In this document: one piece after another, positions 14,485 through 26,013 of the stretch
Layout of the letters: each line of letters opens with the position of its first letter
How positions within the stretch are numbered: position 1 is the first letter of the stretch
DNA from: Acanthacorydalis orientalis
Taxonomy: Eukaryota > Arthropoda > Insecta > Megaloptera > Corydalidae
Assembly (NCBI GenBank): GCA_034766995.1
Contig: CM068315.1
Location: forward strand, 39,824,318-39,888,317
Length of the DNA: 64,000 nucleotides
Reading direction: 5' to 3'
Program-made: the position numbers and the translations under genes
The notes under the pieces: generated by a model
Databases searched by the model: none
Told to the model about the DNA's origin: nothing
What the model saw: only the letters and a program-made list of their open reading frames with translations

Positions 14485-17400
14485 TATATATACATATATA
14501 TATATATATACAAATATTAACGAAATTCTTGTAAATAATTTCAGGCTGGACTCGACATTGGTGATATGATTTTAGCTGTTAATAAAGACAACTTAGTCGG
14601 ATCCAGTTACGATACTGTAAGTTAATTAAACAATAATCATTTAAAATGTTTATATTTACACTAAAAAAATTATGAAAGTAGTTTCATGAGGTATATAAGA
14701 AATTAATTGAAAATTTATTTATTGTTCACTGACAACCATATTTTCAGCACAAGCTTGGTGAAACAATCACCCACCCTATTCACCTGAATTAAAACCAGTA
14801 AACTTTTTTTCTATCCTAAAGTGAAAACTGTTCTCGAAAGGAAACGAAACGGGTTGTGAAAGATATTAAAAAAATACAGCCGCTAAATTAAAAGCAGTTT
14901 CTTCGGATTCCTTTGTCGGTTGTTTTCAAAAACTGTTTTCATTGTGCCAATCGGGGAGTTAAGTTACCCAACCTCGTATGTTATTTTAAAGAATTTTTCA
15001 AATACTTATAAAGCTGAATTTTTTAAGGACATTACTTATAATTTCTGAAGATGGTCAGAGAAACTGTACATAAACAAGTAACAGAAACATGCCTAATTTT
15101 AATGCACTTCAAATAATTTCGATTTTTTTTTGTACTCTAGAGCTCATAAGAATGGCATTGTCATTAAAAGAAACAACCAAAAATGATTCATAATAACTTA
15201 TTGAATATTTTGACATAAATTTCATTCAGGCACGACTTTTTGTCAAATACAACGAACAACGTAAACATTTATTAACATTCATCTACTTTAGGTTTAATTC
15301 ATGTAACTAATCACTATTATGATTATTTAAAGAGATCATTTATAAAAAAATATATTTTAAAAATTATATTAAATATATTATTTTTCCAGGCTGCAAACTT
15401 ATTAAAGAAGACTGAAGGATTGGTTGTACTCGTAGTATGCAATCCTAATAAAAAGGATACAATAACACCGGACGATGGCACGATGGCCTCCGCGGCAACC
15501 GGTACGAAAACGCCGTCAAGACCAGTGTCACGTCCTCCTTCGGCCGCAGATAAAGCACTTTCTACACTGAAAACTTCTGCGCCACCTTCAAGACCTACAA
15601 CCCCCATCAGTAAATATCTTATAAGAACATATCGATCAAAATTGAATTTATTCAAAGTCGATTCATTGTCGAAACATACCAACTTCCGTTTCTGTTCCCA
15701 GATGATCCTGTATTGGATCCGACCACGTGTCCAATCATACCGGGAAAAGAAACACTGATCGACATTATGACTGAGAATAAAATCTTAGGATTCAGTTTTA
15801 TCGGTGGAAAAGATACGCTTATACCGGTAAGTAAACTGTATTTCATATTAAATTGAATTATTCAATTTTGTATTGGACTTTTTTTTTCAAATTTCCAAAT
15901 TTCCTAATCTTTATACGAACAAACAATTACTAATATTCAGGTTTAAAGCAACATAAGAAAATGTAAAAATTAAATTATGAATTAACTCGACAATTGTACA
16001 TATTAATATAATGACTGAAATCATGACACTTTTTATTAGAAATAAATGAACAAATTCTTATACGAAATTTTTCCAAAAATTCTCAGAAAAATACCAATAC
16101 AAATGATTTTTTATAGATGATAATCAATTGATTCTTTAATTATTTAGTGTTTCTTTTAATTTTATCCGCCAGTTTGATTATTTTTATTTCGATATTTTCT
16201 GGCTTTCCTTATTTTTATATTTCTATCTTTTTATAACCTCAAGTTCTTTTATTTCTTTGTATTTCAAAATGAAATACATTACTAAGCCTGTGTCCATTAT
16301 GAATTTACTCCAACTAGTGGTACTGTAAGTAAAAAAGAACATTGTTCTGAGTTTTTATATCACTTATTAAACAAGATTGGCTAGAGATATAAAATAAAAG
16401 AAATTAATATTATAATAACGGTAATAATGCGGCTCGGTAATTCATAATTTCATCAAATTTTGAATAAGAATAAAATAAATATCTTTCCATGATTACTGTC
16501 CTCACCTTATTCAATTAACTTAATAATTTTTACTTGTTTTCGCTTCAGAAACTCAAAATACTGAGAAAAAGAACACAATTTGAGGGCGTAAATAGAATAA
16601 AAATAAAACGACGAAAAAGCTGATCTAAATTTAGAAAAACTACTATAAGAAGTATTTCTAAATATGTAAAAAGTATGGTCCAGGATCAATTTTAACCGAG
16701 AATGATCAAATGGAAAAAATTCATATTTAATCAGAAATGCCCATTTAAACCGCTGTTTTATTTAACGAATCCGAAATTTTTTTTAAAAGATTTCATAAAT
16801 ATTTTTCTCAACTCATTTTGCTATTGTATTTATTTATTGAATGGTTTGTTTTAATTCTTCAAGGGTGGAATTATCGTTCATGAAGTCTATCCTGGAGGTG
16901 CGTTTGCGAAAGATGGTCGAATCCAAAAAGGCGATCAGTTGTTGGAGATCAACAATGAAAAACTCACTGACATTACTAATTCTGCAGCAGAATCCCTAAT
17001 TAGACATTTACTGCCAAAGGTATTTTTTTTATATTTAAATACTGTATTTAATTACTGTATTTTCATACAACTATCCTAATTTGTAAAAGTCAAGAATATA
17101 TCTCAATTAACTTCTCTCTCACTTGCAAATCAAAAAGCTTTTTATGATCAAAAAAAAACAATAATTGAATACTGATTGTTTCCTTTACAAAGCGTTTTGA
17201 TTGTTGAAGAACACTCTAACACTTCAAGGATGATAACTCAGCGTTAATACACATAAGCAACAATCAAAAATTCCCAATAATCAATTATTGAATTTTTTGA
17301 CCAGAAAAAACGTTTATAGTTTGTTAGCTGAATGAAAAAATCTTTTATGAATAGGAATTTCACCACAGTTCAAAAATATATTATTACTGTAGTACAAAAT

Positions 17401-18935
17401 ACATACTAAACTCCCTGTTTACTCTTCAATTATTAAATAACTTTCATTGAAAATATTCTAAGTATAATTATATGCAGATAAATAAACAATCCTTTTATAA
17501 ATTCTACTTGTTATTTAAATTAATTCTTTTATTCGAGTACTGATTTTAGATTAGATCTAATTTCAGTCACATAAAATCTATAAATGCTAATAGCAAAAAT
17601 GTCAGCAAAATCACTATCAAGATTCTCCAATAAATTTTCAAGATGCACTGTGGATACCATCTTATGTATATTTTTTTATTGATATTCTATAAAAGTGAAT
17701 ATTTGACTCAATTGTCAAACTAATACTGAAACTTCATATTTTTATTATATCTCGCATTCGATAAATTTTGATTTTTTTTATCAGGTAAAACTGCTGGTTT
17801 TCCGACCTGAAAAACCTGAATATACCTCTATAGACGTGGAATTAGTCAAAAAGCCAGGAAAAGGACTCGGCCTGGTCATCATGGCACTCAAAAGCGAACC
17901 AGGAGTCTATATATCAGATATCGTGAGTGAATATTTAAAAAGTATCTATTTGTTTGTTGTCGGTGTACTAAAATGAAAATCAAAATAGTTTAAATAAAAT
18001 ATTATGTATTACAATACTAGAAACTCTACATTCACCATATGAATGAAAAGCCACATATTATCAGTGCTTAAGTTGTTGTTTATTGAAACGTATAATTTTG
18101 TATTAATCATTTAATTAAGTACATTGGTACTGGCTTTGTTTATATATTCCAAAAACAAATTTGATATTTCGAGTAATTTCTGTTGCCTTACGTCCCAATT
18201 CAAACTCATACAACAAAATTTGCTTTTTTCCATGACTAATTTAAAAGTTTATATCCAACAATACTAAATAATGAAAACAATAGGCATAAGGTGAAGTCAG
18301 TAGTACTAATTTTATTGTTTGCAATGATGTATCACATGACTATAACAAAATATAACAGTAACTAGAAAAATCGACGCCAACTTAAAATAATAAAAATGTT
18401 ATTTTTGGACCAACCTAATATAATTACACTATTATTACGAGCACTGTAACAAGTAAATTATAGCTAGGTAAAAGTGTATCCCTCTACGTGTGGCGCCGCG
18501 TAGTAACGAAGATCGTTATTAGAAGATTGACCAACAATCGGTACTATTCTCTCCACTGAAATTGGTCTTCATTGCAAGAGACCTGTATGTATGACCGTGT
18601 CGAAAACAATGTAAACGCAGATGTACATTTAATTAACCATAGTTTCATATCAACTAAAGCCAACTGAAACCTACTATTGTACGTCACCGATTTTACATAG
18701 AATTTTCGATATTGTAATATAAAGAAACGTATGCGCTGATTTAAACGCCGTTATTTTCCAGTTACACGGAAGTTTGGCAGACGTCGACGGCCGTATAATG
18801 GTAGGCGACTTCGTGCTTTCCATAAACGGTACCGATCTGACGTCATCGACATCCGACCAGGCTGCCGTTATCCTAAAAACGGCAATGGGACGTGTGTCAA
18901 TTAAGCTGCGTCGCTTCAAAACGTCTGCAAGATAA
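1273..18935 (+). CDS. Three-PDZ scaffold protein, MPDZ/PATJ (InaD-like) type, 369 aa
   Basis: Nine coding exons join in frame: 1273-1338, 5846-5902, 14104-14205, 14545-14616, 15390-15609, 15702-15826, 16864-17019, 17785-17922, 18762-18935 (stop TAA). They total 1110 nt with GT-AG borders throughout. The product has a short, very basic N-terminus (MLQRRLRASFRKSFRS...), then PDZ1 at about residues 34-118 (binding loop SLGIMI near 45-50), a Ser/Thr/Pro-rich linker (about 118-185), PDZ2 at about 189-273 (loop LGFSF near 201-205) and PDZ3 at about 281-364 (loop GLGLVI near 293-298). The stretch DPTTCPIIPGKET before PDZ2 and VELVKKPGKGLGL in PDZ3 are close to the late PDZ domains of MPDZ and PATJ, which assemble membrane signalling and polarity complexes. 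Known MPDZ and PATJ have many more PDZ domains, so this may be a short paralogue, or one isoform of a longer gene starting upstream of the window. The last seven exons are secure. The first two are inferred from matching phase 0 and from exon 2 supplying the missing first strand of PDZ1 (VRTVTIKK). Confidence 0.78.
1838..2105. repeat. Palindromic repeat family, copy 1
   Basis: Two arms of about 110 bases face each other around a short centre. The left arm has TTATCAAAAATGTTCAGTAA and the right arm the inverted counterpart TTACTAAACATTTTTGATCA. The inner part carries GCGCATAAGCAAGAATCAAA, which recurs in the other copies. There is no open frame. The superfamily is unknown. Confidence 0.6.
2414..2564. 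mobile_element. Short hAT-like MITE with CAGTGRCGC ends
   Basis: This 151-bp element starts CAGTGACGCACTC and ends GGGTACGCCACTA, giving inverted ends CAGTGACGC/TAGTGGCGT. The flanks ATTTGTAT (2406-2413) and ATTTGCAT (2565-2572) match at 7 of 8 bases, as expected for a hAT target duplication. The internal sequence (around 2470-2540) matches the reverse complement of the element at 50193-50514, so the two belong to one family. Confidence 0.65.
3729..4798 (-). pseudogene. Decayed mariner transposase of the DD41D (rosa-like) type
   Basis: On the minus strand an ATG at 4798 opens MDSYTTKQRIEIIQFYYKNG, a mariner-type N-terminal helix-turn-helix, and homology then continues in several frames to a stop at 3729-3731. 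Recognisable blocks include QLTQEMKPADHSLSRRFVNW, GYVNKRKFRVWG, INLLRAKFLDRIISRNGDIK and LTLLDYFLW. Counting from the Asp of FQKDVATNYT to the Asp of LLDYFLW gives 41 residues between them, the spacing that names the DD41D (rosa) mariner group. The first catalytic Asp (normally SDEAHF) is Asn here (INEARF). Stops and frameshifts show the copy is dead. It lies in intron 1 of the three-PDZ gene, on the opposite strand. Confidence 0.8.
4917..5195. repeat. Palindromic repeat family, copy 2
   Basis: The left arm holds CTGATCAAAAATGTTCAGTA and the right arm AACAATCAAAAATAATCAAT, with outer ends resembling TTCACTTTCATGGATGAATT and its inverse. The centre has the family motif CTGTAACTTGGAGCTCTGAA. 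There is no coding content. It lies in intron 1 of the three-PDZ gene. Confidence 0.6.
6750..7416. mobile_element. hAT-like element with TGGGCAA inverted ends
   Basis: The left end TAGGACTGGGCAAC and the inverted right end CAAGGGTGGGCAAACT correspond, a terminal pattern typical of hAT elements. The flanks TTATCGAT (6742-6749) and TTATAAAT (7417-7424) match at 6 of 8 positions. The 667-bp interior lacks a transposase reading frame, and an insertion at 6855-6932 interrupts it. Both ends and the duplication have diverged, so it is old. Confidence 0.55.
6855..6932. mobile_element. Mini mariner MITE, about 78-bp hairpin
   Basis: The element begins TTAGGTTGGTAGAAAAATAA and ends with the inverse TTATTTTCCTACCGACCTAA. 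Its inverted repeats are about 28 bases with roughly 20 bases between them, flanked by TA. The terminal sequence matches mariner ends seen at 51690 in this window (TTAGGTTGGTGCAAAAATAA). It sits inside the hAT-like element at 6750-7416 and so inserted later. It has no coding capacity. Confidence 0.8.
7480..7607. repeat. (TA)n array with interspersed TG and a (TG)n tail
   Basis: About 125 bases of almost pure TA, broken by periodic TATTGTATA units and ending in a TG run (TGTGTGTGTG). The overlapping open frames encode only Tyr/Ile repeats and are not genes. Confidence 0.9.
8825..8960. repeat. Palindromic repeat family, one arm (copy 3)
   Basis: The left-arm pattern is recognisable: a TTTTTCACCCCACAGACC outer part, GGTCAAACATATTCAATAAA, then ATTGTTGCCTATGTCCATTT and the centre motif GGTACAGAAAAATCTAC. 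The right arm is missing or too diverged to follow. Confidence 0.45.
10212..10453. mobile_element. piggyBac-type MITE with TTAA duplication
   Basis: TTAA is present on both sides (10212-10215 and 10450-10453). The left end CCCTTTGCGGTCCGCTGTCT and the inverted right end CCGTTTACGGTTCACTGTCT match closely, and the similarity runs about 60 bases inward through TAGACGTT and TTTCAATTGAAC. The TTAA target and CC-starting ends fit the piggyBac superfamily. The 234-bp element has no transposase. Its local G+C is above that of its surroundings. Confidence 0.8.
10555..11150 (-). pseudogene. Decayed, internally deleted mariner transposase
   Basis: Read on the minus strand, conceptual translation in mixed frames gives N-terminal pieces (MELIEKRR near 11130, then VRAFIRADRRLTVGEVVEQV near 10950-10890) followed by the C-terminal piece FLFQKLKSSLKGHRFETFEE (near 10700-10650). 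These blocks are familiar from Tc1/mariner transposases, but the catalytic core between them is gone. Frameshifts and stops show it is non-functional. Confidence 0.6.
12236..12602. repeat. Two (TA)n arrays, the second joined to a (CT)n tract
   Basis: Pure TA runs occupy about 12236-12290 and 12546-12602. The second is preceded by CT repeats (about 12520-12545), making a compound microsatellite. Confidence 0.9.
13222..13345. repeat. Foldback MITE family B, copy 1
   Basis: An imperfect palindrome: the left arm contains TAGTTTCATCTCTTAAGCCA and TTAGGTAGCTT, and the right arm the inverse, AAGAAGCTACTGAAAGATGG followed by CTCAAGAGCCGAAACTAAT. The outer ends are TTATTTGC and GCAGATAAATA. The same arm sequence recurs at 52233-52372, showing this is a dispersed element, not a chance hairpin. 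Confidence 0.6.
13973..14022. repeat. (TA)n array in the three-PDZ gene
   Basis: About 50 bases of TA repeat lie 80 bases before exon 3 of the three-PDZ gene. Another array (about 14445-14510) lies just before exon 4. Confidence 0.9.
14745..14978 (+). pseudogene. 3' part of a decayed mariner transposase
   Basis: The plus-strand translation gives HPPYSPELKPVNFFSILK, the last catalytic motif region of mariner transposases, followed in broken frames by pieces like the usual C-terminus (SDSFVGCFQKLF). The copy ends at ACCCAACCTCGTA (about 14966-14978), which looks like a mariner inverted end. The 5' two thirds are absent. It lies in an intron of the three-PDZ gene. Confidence 0.6.
15125..15235. 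repeat. Palindromic repeat family, right arm (copy 4)
   Basis: It shows the family order: GTACTCTAGAGCTCATAAGA, GGCATTGTCATTAAAAGAAA, CAACCAAAAATGATTCATAA and TTATTGAATATTTTGACA. The left arm is not clear. Confidence 0.45.
17115..17365. repeat. Palindromic repeat family, copy 5
   Basis: Both arms are visible: TTTTATGATCAAAAAAAAAC on the left, and CATAAGCAACAATCAAAAAT with TCAATTATTGAATTTTTTGA on the right. It lies in an intron of the three-PDZ gene. Confidence 0.5.
18120..18418 (-). pseudogene. 5' end of a mariner element with a transposase N-terminal fragment
   Basis: Read on the minus strand it starts TTAGGTTGGTCCAAAAATAA, followed by a leader and then LLYEFELGRKATEITRNIKF, the typical N-terminus of mariner transposases. 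The leader shares CAAACAATRAAATTAGTACT and a TATTGTTGGATATAA block with the element at 51690-52059, so both belong to one mariner family. The rest of the element is missing. It sits in the last intron of the three-PDZ gene. Confidence 0.7.
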
Positions 18936-19286
18936 CTTCGTTCAGTTATTTTTCAGAAAACGGCGACGTTCTCGCATCTGTCTCATTATTCGCACGCCTC
19001 CGATTTATCGACTCGTCTTCGTACACTTCTCTCAATCAAATTATTCGTGCACAGAACGATTGTCACCAAATCCGAAATTTATTTATAAATACCTGTTCGG
19101 CGCGCTTTCTCTACACGTTCGTATGTGTATCTAGTTGATCCTACTCGTGTAACGAGCCCGTTTAATGAAAAATGTTAACAGTTCTGTGAAAAAGCTGTAC
19201 GACTAATACTGTATTCATATTACTATTTATATTTCATTTCGATTCGCTCGCTTCATATTTACAGTTGTTTTCTTTGTGACATCACT

Positions 19287-19290
<4 letters not shown>

Positions 19291-19356
<66 letters not shown>
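19291..19356. repeat. (TA)n array
   Basis: About 66 bases of uninterrupted TA, ending in TATGTATATATACGCATAC, roughly 360 bases after the stop of the three-PDZ gene. Confidence 0.9.
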
Positions 19357-19365
<9 letters not shown>

Positions 19366-19759
19366 CGCATACTAACAAAATATTGCATATATTTTTTAGA
19401 TTAACGTTTCAAAATTCGTCTTAAAAAACATAGGATTGAGATCTAAATATCGAACAATAATTATAATTTTATCTAGTCATTTAATATTTCAATATTAAAC
19501 AGTATATTGTTAGCATAATATTCATTACTAAGACAATATTTCGTACATGAATTATTCATTTATAAAAACAGGTTTATAGAAAGTAAATTTTCATCATATA
19601 CACACATTTTTCTTTGCGTATTTTTTTATAATTTATTATAAATTAAAGTAAAGTAATCTGAAAAAATTTCTTCCGCTCCAATTTCTTTACACGATTATCA
19701 GACAAAAAGAAACTCTGGCATGTTTTTTCCTATGGTGTGCATTTTAAGTGAAAGATTCT

Positions 19760-19910
19760 TCTGTGCGTTATTGCTCTAAAAATGATGGCATTGCCATCGA
19801 AATTCATATAAGCAACAATCAGAAGCGATCAATAATTATTCATTGAACATTTTTGAGCAGACAAATTGTTTCTGGTTGAGTAAAAAAAATCATCTATGAA
19901 AGTGAATTTG
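19760..19910. repeat. Palindromic repeat family, right arm (copy 6)
   Basis: It contains AAAATGATGGCATTGCCATC, ATATAAGCAACAATCAGAAG, TCATTGAACATTTTTGAGCA and the outer part AAAATCATCTATGAAAGTGA, in the order seen in the other copies. Confidence 0.55.
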
Positions 19911-22649
19911 GTTAAAATGCTAGAACTATATTGTAAAAGTTTTTCAAATCTAAAACAGTTAAAATATCAGAAAATACAATTTCAAAAGTTTCAAATTTAT
20001 GTGAAAATTAAGACCGGTGTCATGTTCCTGAGACCTTTCACAAATAAAATTACTTTAAATTTTGCTAAACCTGAAAAATATCTTGGCGAAACAACGTCAG
20101 ATGCATCACATATCTCAGATGCATACTTGGAATGTAGGGGATTGATAATCTATATTTTGTACAGCTATACATTAGAAGAATATACAAAGGAATACAGAAA
20201 GTAAGACAATATTCCATTCAAACATTTTCATACGATTTTTCTGTTCATCCATTTATTTAATTTTTTCATACATCAATTTCAATGTTTGTAAAAAATAAAT
20301 ACATTTAAATAATTAATCTTTGATTTAAAACTAAAGAATGACTAGAAAAAAGATGTTTTTGTTCCTAAAGATCGTATCATATCAAACCGTATAAAAAAAT
20401 AACCACTTTTGAAACGTTAAATTGAATAACATTTAATTTTTTTATAAGCTGCCATGCTTTTAGAATCAAACAATATAATTAATAGGAAAATACATACATA
20501 CTATATTGAGTTTATCTATCAACCTCTTTTCATCTGTTATTTCTCAATTAATATTTTTAAAAAAAATCTCGTTTTATTACTCTATGAATCGAAATTTGAA
20601 AATTCAAACTAACTTTTCAGCTTATTTAAGAATAAACACCATCAAGTTTATCAATTCAAACGAGTTATTTATTTTTAATTTAATTTGATTTATTTCTTGA
20701 AGTAATTTTTGATAAGATGCTTAAAAATTAAAACATTATAAATGTATACATCTCAGAGGCAAATTTGAAATAAAAGATTTTAAAGACCGAGTCAGAATGA
20801 AAGTAGAAGGCAGCAGCAGAGAACAATAAAAGTAAAGAGAATATATGTGTGTTAAAACTAACCCAATCAAAAGTGGAAAACCTTATTATTTTCTAAAAAT
20901 TCTTCCGATGCTCTCAATATTGCTATCCAAAAAAAGTGAAAATAAAAAAAAGTTTGTTAAAGATACGGTACATTATTCCGTATTAGTTGTGGAAGATGCA
21001 AGAAATTCGTATGCGTTATTAAAGAGTTCTATTTATGATCTTAGATAATTACAGACAAAGATTAAAGTAACAGATAATTCTACTTTTGTTCTCATTGCAG
21101 CATCAAAACAGCGCTGCGCCGACTATTGCTAATTTTAGTTCTTCTGCTGTCCTCTGCTTTAAATCTATGACGGTCTTCAGTGATATCAGATTTATCAATT
21201 CAAACGATTTATTTATTTTTAATTCCAGTTTAACTTATTTTTTAAAATAACTTTTAACCTGCGGTGATTAAACAAAATATTTTCAATTATTAAAACATTA
21301 AACCTCACTGAAATACAAGTTTAACACTAATTTAAAATGTTATCACGTATAAAACAAAACAAGAAAAGGGTTTAAATTATGCGTATCAACAATCAATACC
21401 TATTCATAAGAATCGTGATATCTTGAAAAATATGTAATATTTCTGATTTTGTTCTCTTTTTAAAAAATGTCGTACTACATGATCCAACACTGAAGGACGA
21501 ATACAAAAAAATCAATAATACTACAAGACAGGAATTTCATATAATAAAATAATTATCTCGGTACACATTTATTTTTTTATACATTCATAAATCGTTTATC
21601 GAAAAATCAATACTAACTTGAAGTCAAATCTCGATTCTAATTGAAACTAACAGATCTCATTGATACATAAACAAAATATAACATGTATGTCGTCGATTTG
21701 GTATAAACCATCGTCTCTAGTCAGCAACGGAGGATTTATTTTCATAATTCTCAGAGGGTTTATTTTCATAATTCTCGTCCAAATCAAAACCTTATATTAT
21801 AACACTTCAACTAGGAATTTAATAAAAATAAACTTAGTCTACCTGCTTATATTGTGATACAACTAGCTATGTTATTTAACTATGGAATTTTTTAAAAAAT
21901 AGATAAAAATGCCCGATTGTAAAAATAGAGTGAAAGAAAAGTATTTAAAAATCATATTAGAATGATAAGTACAATATAGATAAAACTCTAAAAGTGTATA
22001 AATACATCTGGTAGAATGTCCATGAAAATAAAATGTAACTATGGTATACTGCACAGCAGAGAAGTTATGATTTTTCTCAAATGCAAATTTGCATACACCT
22101 TTTCTAACTAGTATTTCAATATTGATTCTGTAATATTTTTATAGTACAATAATTAACGAAAAGATTACTTCCGTAAAAGAAAAGATTTGCTTGTTGAAAA
22201 ATGCACGGAAAATAAAAAACATTATTATCAAAGACATATACTGAGTACTATGCAAATATATGTATGTATATATAAACTAAATAATATATAAAAAAATACT
22301 AAAAATGACACGAATTTTGAATCAGATCTTCGTGTTTTCTTAATAAAATATTGATTAAAAACGCAATGGTCCTACGAAACATGTGCGTAATTTCTGGTGA
22401 AGATTCATTCGTTTAAATTTTGACTCTGTTTGTACTTCTAAAGAAGAAATTATATACATGAAAACTTTTCAAGAGACCTCACACTCATATATTTATACAT
22501 AGTTAACGAATGAAATAAATTATTTTTTTAATTCGAACTCTTCTTAAAAATTAATCTGATGTCATTTTAACTCTAGAATGTGTCATATCTCATATCAACA
22601 TATAATAGTCTGTACAGTTTATATCAATTATTATTTTATTTTAAATTAA

Positions 22650-22650
<1 letters not shown>

Positions 22651-22712
<62 letters not shown>
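22651..22712. repeat. (TA)n array
   Basis: About 60 bases of TA repeat in otherwise featureless AT-rich DNA. Confidence 0.9.
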
Positions 22713-22714
<2 letters not shown>

Positions 22715-24320
22715 CTTCTATTTCTAAACTTTTTTAGAGACAAAACATTAGATAATTAATATCAGACAGCTACTAATTAATTAAATTACCTACACATTTA
22801 TAATCGTTAATAAAAGTTACAAAATTTATATCAAGTAGTGAAGCGTAGAATTATGTAATATTCTACGGTTAAATAAAATCCATTGCCTTATTTAAATGTG
22901 AATATTTATACTCCAATGTTAATCTCCAACACTTTCTTAATTAAAACAATTGATTTGTAACGAATGTAAAAAAATAATATGGGAGTTCTAGGTTCTTCTA
23001 GAAATTCTTCCATTTTGTAAAACGGCATGAATACATCGTAAAAATCAGAACGAATAAATCTAAAAAAAATTATATTTCAGAAAATTTTCAATTCAATCTA
23101 TTTCAAAAATACAGCGTATTTTGTTCGAAAAACGCTTATTTAAAATTATAATTATATGTTTTTATACCTGTGGTACTTTTTAATGCGTTATCCTGATCAT
23201 CTTCGTCCTTTTATATTATCTGAGTATCTGATCTCGACTACTAGTTTTGACACTTGTGTCATTTTCAGATAAATTTCAGAGACTGATTTTAAAACTAATT
23301 CATATTCATTTATATGTTTTAAATGGAATGTGCGTTGAGTTTTATACCTTAAAATTATAAACCACACCCTATCTAAAACATAAAAATGGACAGAATCCGA
23401 TTTAAAATCAGTGTCTAATATTTACCTGAAAATGGTACACGTACTAAAACTAACAGTAGAGAATAAACACTCGGATGATTCAAAGAAAGAAGACTATCAA
23501 GATAAAAGTTTATTATTTATTCGTTTTTACAGTTTTGTTTCAAATTTAAATACAAGGTTTGAATTTCGAAAATCTTACTACTTATTAAAAATTTAAATTA
23601 TCGTACAATTCTCCAAATTTCAATTGTTTCATACGTGGTCATGCTAAAAATAATGTAATTTCCATAATTCTATTTCGATTAAAATTAAAAGTGAAATTTA
23701 CGTCGTTACAAGATCTGGAGTAATTTTTAATGTCTGAATTTCTACACAAATATTTCGTTATCTGCATTGTTTATACATTCTTTACAAGTAAACAATTATA
23801 AATTACTTTTAAAAAACAATCACTAATATTTACACATTTAATGAAAAATAAACATTCAATCATTTTCCATATTTCATAAGTGTGTGGTGGTGTATGAAAA
23901 TAATCGAAAATCGCTGTATATAAATAGATTTAAGTCTAAAATTAAACTTTTGTTGTCTCGTTCACTATAAACTCGACCTCATACACAAAATGATGTACAA
24001 TTGATTTTTTTAAGAAAATCTTTTACATATTCTTCTAAAAAGCAAAATAATTAAAATAATCGTCGTCGGTTCAATTTGTACAATATTACAAAAATTATAT
24101 AGTTGCGCAATTTGCACTTTGAGATCAATGAGAAAATGTTTATATTCTTTTATCATGTCATTTTATCTGCTTTGCTGTTTACCGCTATGAAAAAGAAATT
24201 TTAAACAGAAATATATTGTAATTATATAAAGATTTTTTTAGTATTTTAGTGTAATCTTCATACCCGTATAATAATAATAAATATATTTATTTCTGAAATA
24301 GAATATCTGTATTATAAAGA

Positions 24321-24324
<4 letters not shown>

Positions 24325-24376
<52 letters not shown>

Positions 24377-24379
24377 TTA

Positions 24380-24434
<55 letters not shown>
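24325..24434. repeat. (TA)n array with TG and CA interruptions
   Basis: About 110 bases of TA repeat broken by TATGTATATATGTATT and ATACATAT units. The overlapping minus-strand open frame is a Tyr/Ile translation only. Confidence 0.9.
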
Positions 24435-24442
<8 letters not shown>

Positions 24443-24589
24443 AATTGAAATGGCAGGTCTGTCAAAATATAATGTATTTTAAAATATATGTAAACTACAT
24501 ATTAAGGATGTAAATTTCAAGAAATGAAAAAGAAAATTGACTCGTGAGTGATTTACGATAAGAAGAAAAAAGAAATAAATAAAATGAGA

Positions 24590-24790
24590 ACTGTATGGGC
24601 AACTGAGACATTTTCGACAAGAAAGCCTTTTTAATGAAGCCTTAAAAACGATTTGGTCGTCGACATGTTTTTTTGTTCTTTCAGCATAACTTCTGTTCCT
24701 TCGAACATAGCACGCACCGCGTCATGAACTCACGTCTTCTAGCATCTTATTTATACGCTCCAATTTTCGTTTCATGATGTTATTGAGCCT
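24590..24790 (-). other. Less AT-rich island with a TATA-like motif, unexplained
   Basis: This patch has several CpGs (ACGATTTGGTCGTCGACATG, CACGCACCGCGTCATGAAC) in a desert of AT repeats. On the minus strand GCGTATAAATAAGATG resembles a TATA box and is followed about 45 bases on by short ATG frames, but none is longer than about 25 codons. It could be a promoter with a short first exon, or an old transposon piece. I do not recognise it. Confidence 0.2.
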
Positions 24791-25026
24791 CTATGTGTCC
24801 ATTATAACAATAAACTGTTATCACTATCTTGTTGAATAAATATACAACTTCGATATTGTTAATTGAAAAATAAATACATACTTGTATTGTAAATAAAGTT
24901 CGATTGACATTCATTTTATAGAAGAGGATAACTTATTATGATAAAGAATCCAGAGTTTTCTCTACAAACATGTATTGTATACACTTATAAGAGCAGTATG
25001 AGCGGCATGTACATACTTGTGTACAC

Positions 25027-25028
<2 letters not shown>

Positions 25029-25100
<72 letters not shown>

Positions 25101-25246
25101 GAGCATGTATATTCAAAAATGTGTGTGTGTCAATGAATGGAATATTAGAATTTCAAGCATTATTATAGATGTTTGTCTAGTAATATTAAACATTTCGGTA
25201 GTTTCTTGGTAAAAAATATGCATTATATACTCAATGTTTTAGATAT

Positions 25247-25312
<66 letters not shown>

Positions 25313-25416
25313 CATGTATATATATATATATATACATGTATATATACATATATTTATATATATATATATATATATATATTCATGTATATATATATATATA
25401 TATATATATTTTTATG

Positions 25417-25477
<61 letters not shown>

Positions 25478-25558
25478 TATAGGGTCCACAGAAGAATTAA
25501 TTCTATATTAAGTGGAAACAAAATGACCTTTCTCAACTTCGTTTACATTAAAATATAA

Positions 25559-25600
<42 letters not shown>

Positions 25601-25728
25601 CATTTTTTCATAAAATAGTATGTAAATAGTTGAGAAATATTGTTTTCTATATTTGTCTCTTTTAAACAATGATATGTGCCAGTATTTTAATGAACTGAAA
25701 AAATAGTTTTGGATTGAATTTCTTAATA

Positions 25729-25812
<84 letters not shown>

Positions 25813-25960
25813 AATGTACATTTATGTCCAATTAGTTAACTATGGAGACGATACCTGTGCTGATGATCGCATGACCCGCTTGTAACTAGAAAGTAATTTA
25901 ACAATTCATGAATAATTTTATTGTCTGAATGATTATTTTTACCAATAAAAAAACAACGTG

Positions 25961-26013
<53 letters not shown>

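Noticed and set aside
15323..15846. Minus-strand open frames of 119 and 64 residues
   Set aside because: They are antisense shadows of exons 5 and 6 of the three-PDZ gene.
18480..18620. A less AT-rich stretch with a CTACG...CGTAG hairpin in the last intron of the three-PDZ gene, considered as an exon or tRNA
   Set aside because: No frame fits the flanking exon phases, and no tRNA arms or loops are visible.
18674..19134. An 81-residue minus-strand frame and an 80-residue plus-strand frame around the last PDZ exon
   Set aside because: The first is antisense to the last exon; the second is an out-of-frame continuation across the stop and 3' region.
19896..20204. A 102-residue open frame (MKVNLVKMLELY...)
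   Set aside because: Its start lies in a palindromic repeat arm, there is no recognisable domain and no splice or promoter context.
25173..25831. Open frames of 78-112 residues rich in Tyr and Ile on both strands
   Set aside because: They are translations of (TA)n arrays; the same happens at 7347-7747, 12434-12646, 24238-24465, 27300-27545 and 53474-53674.
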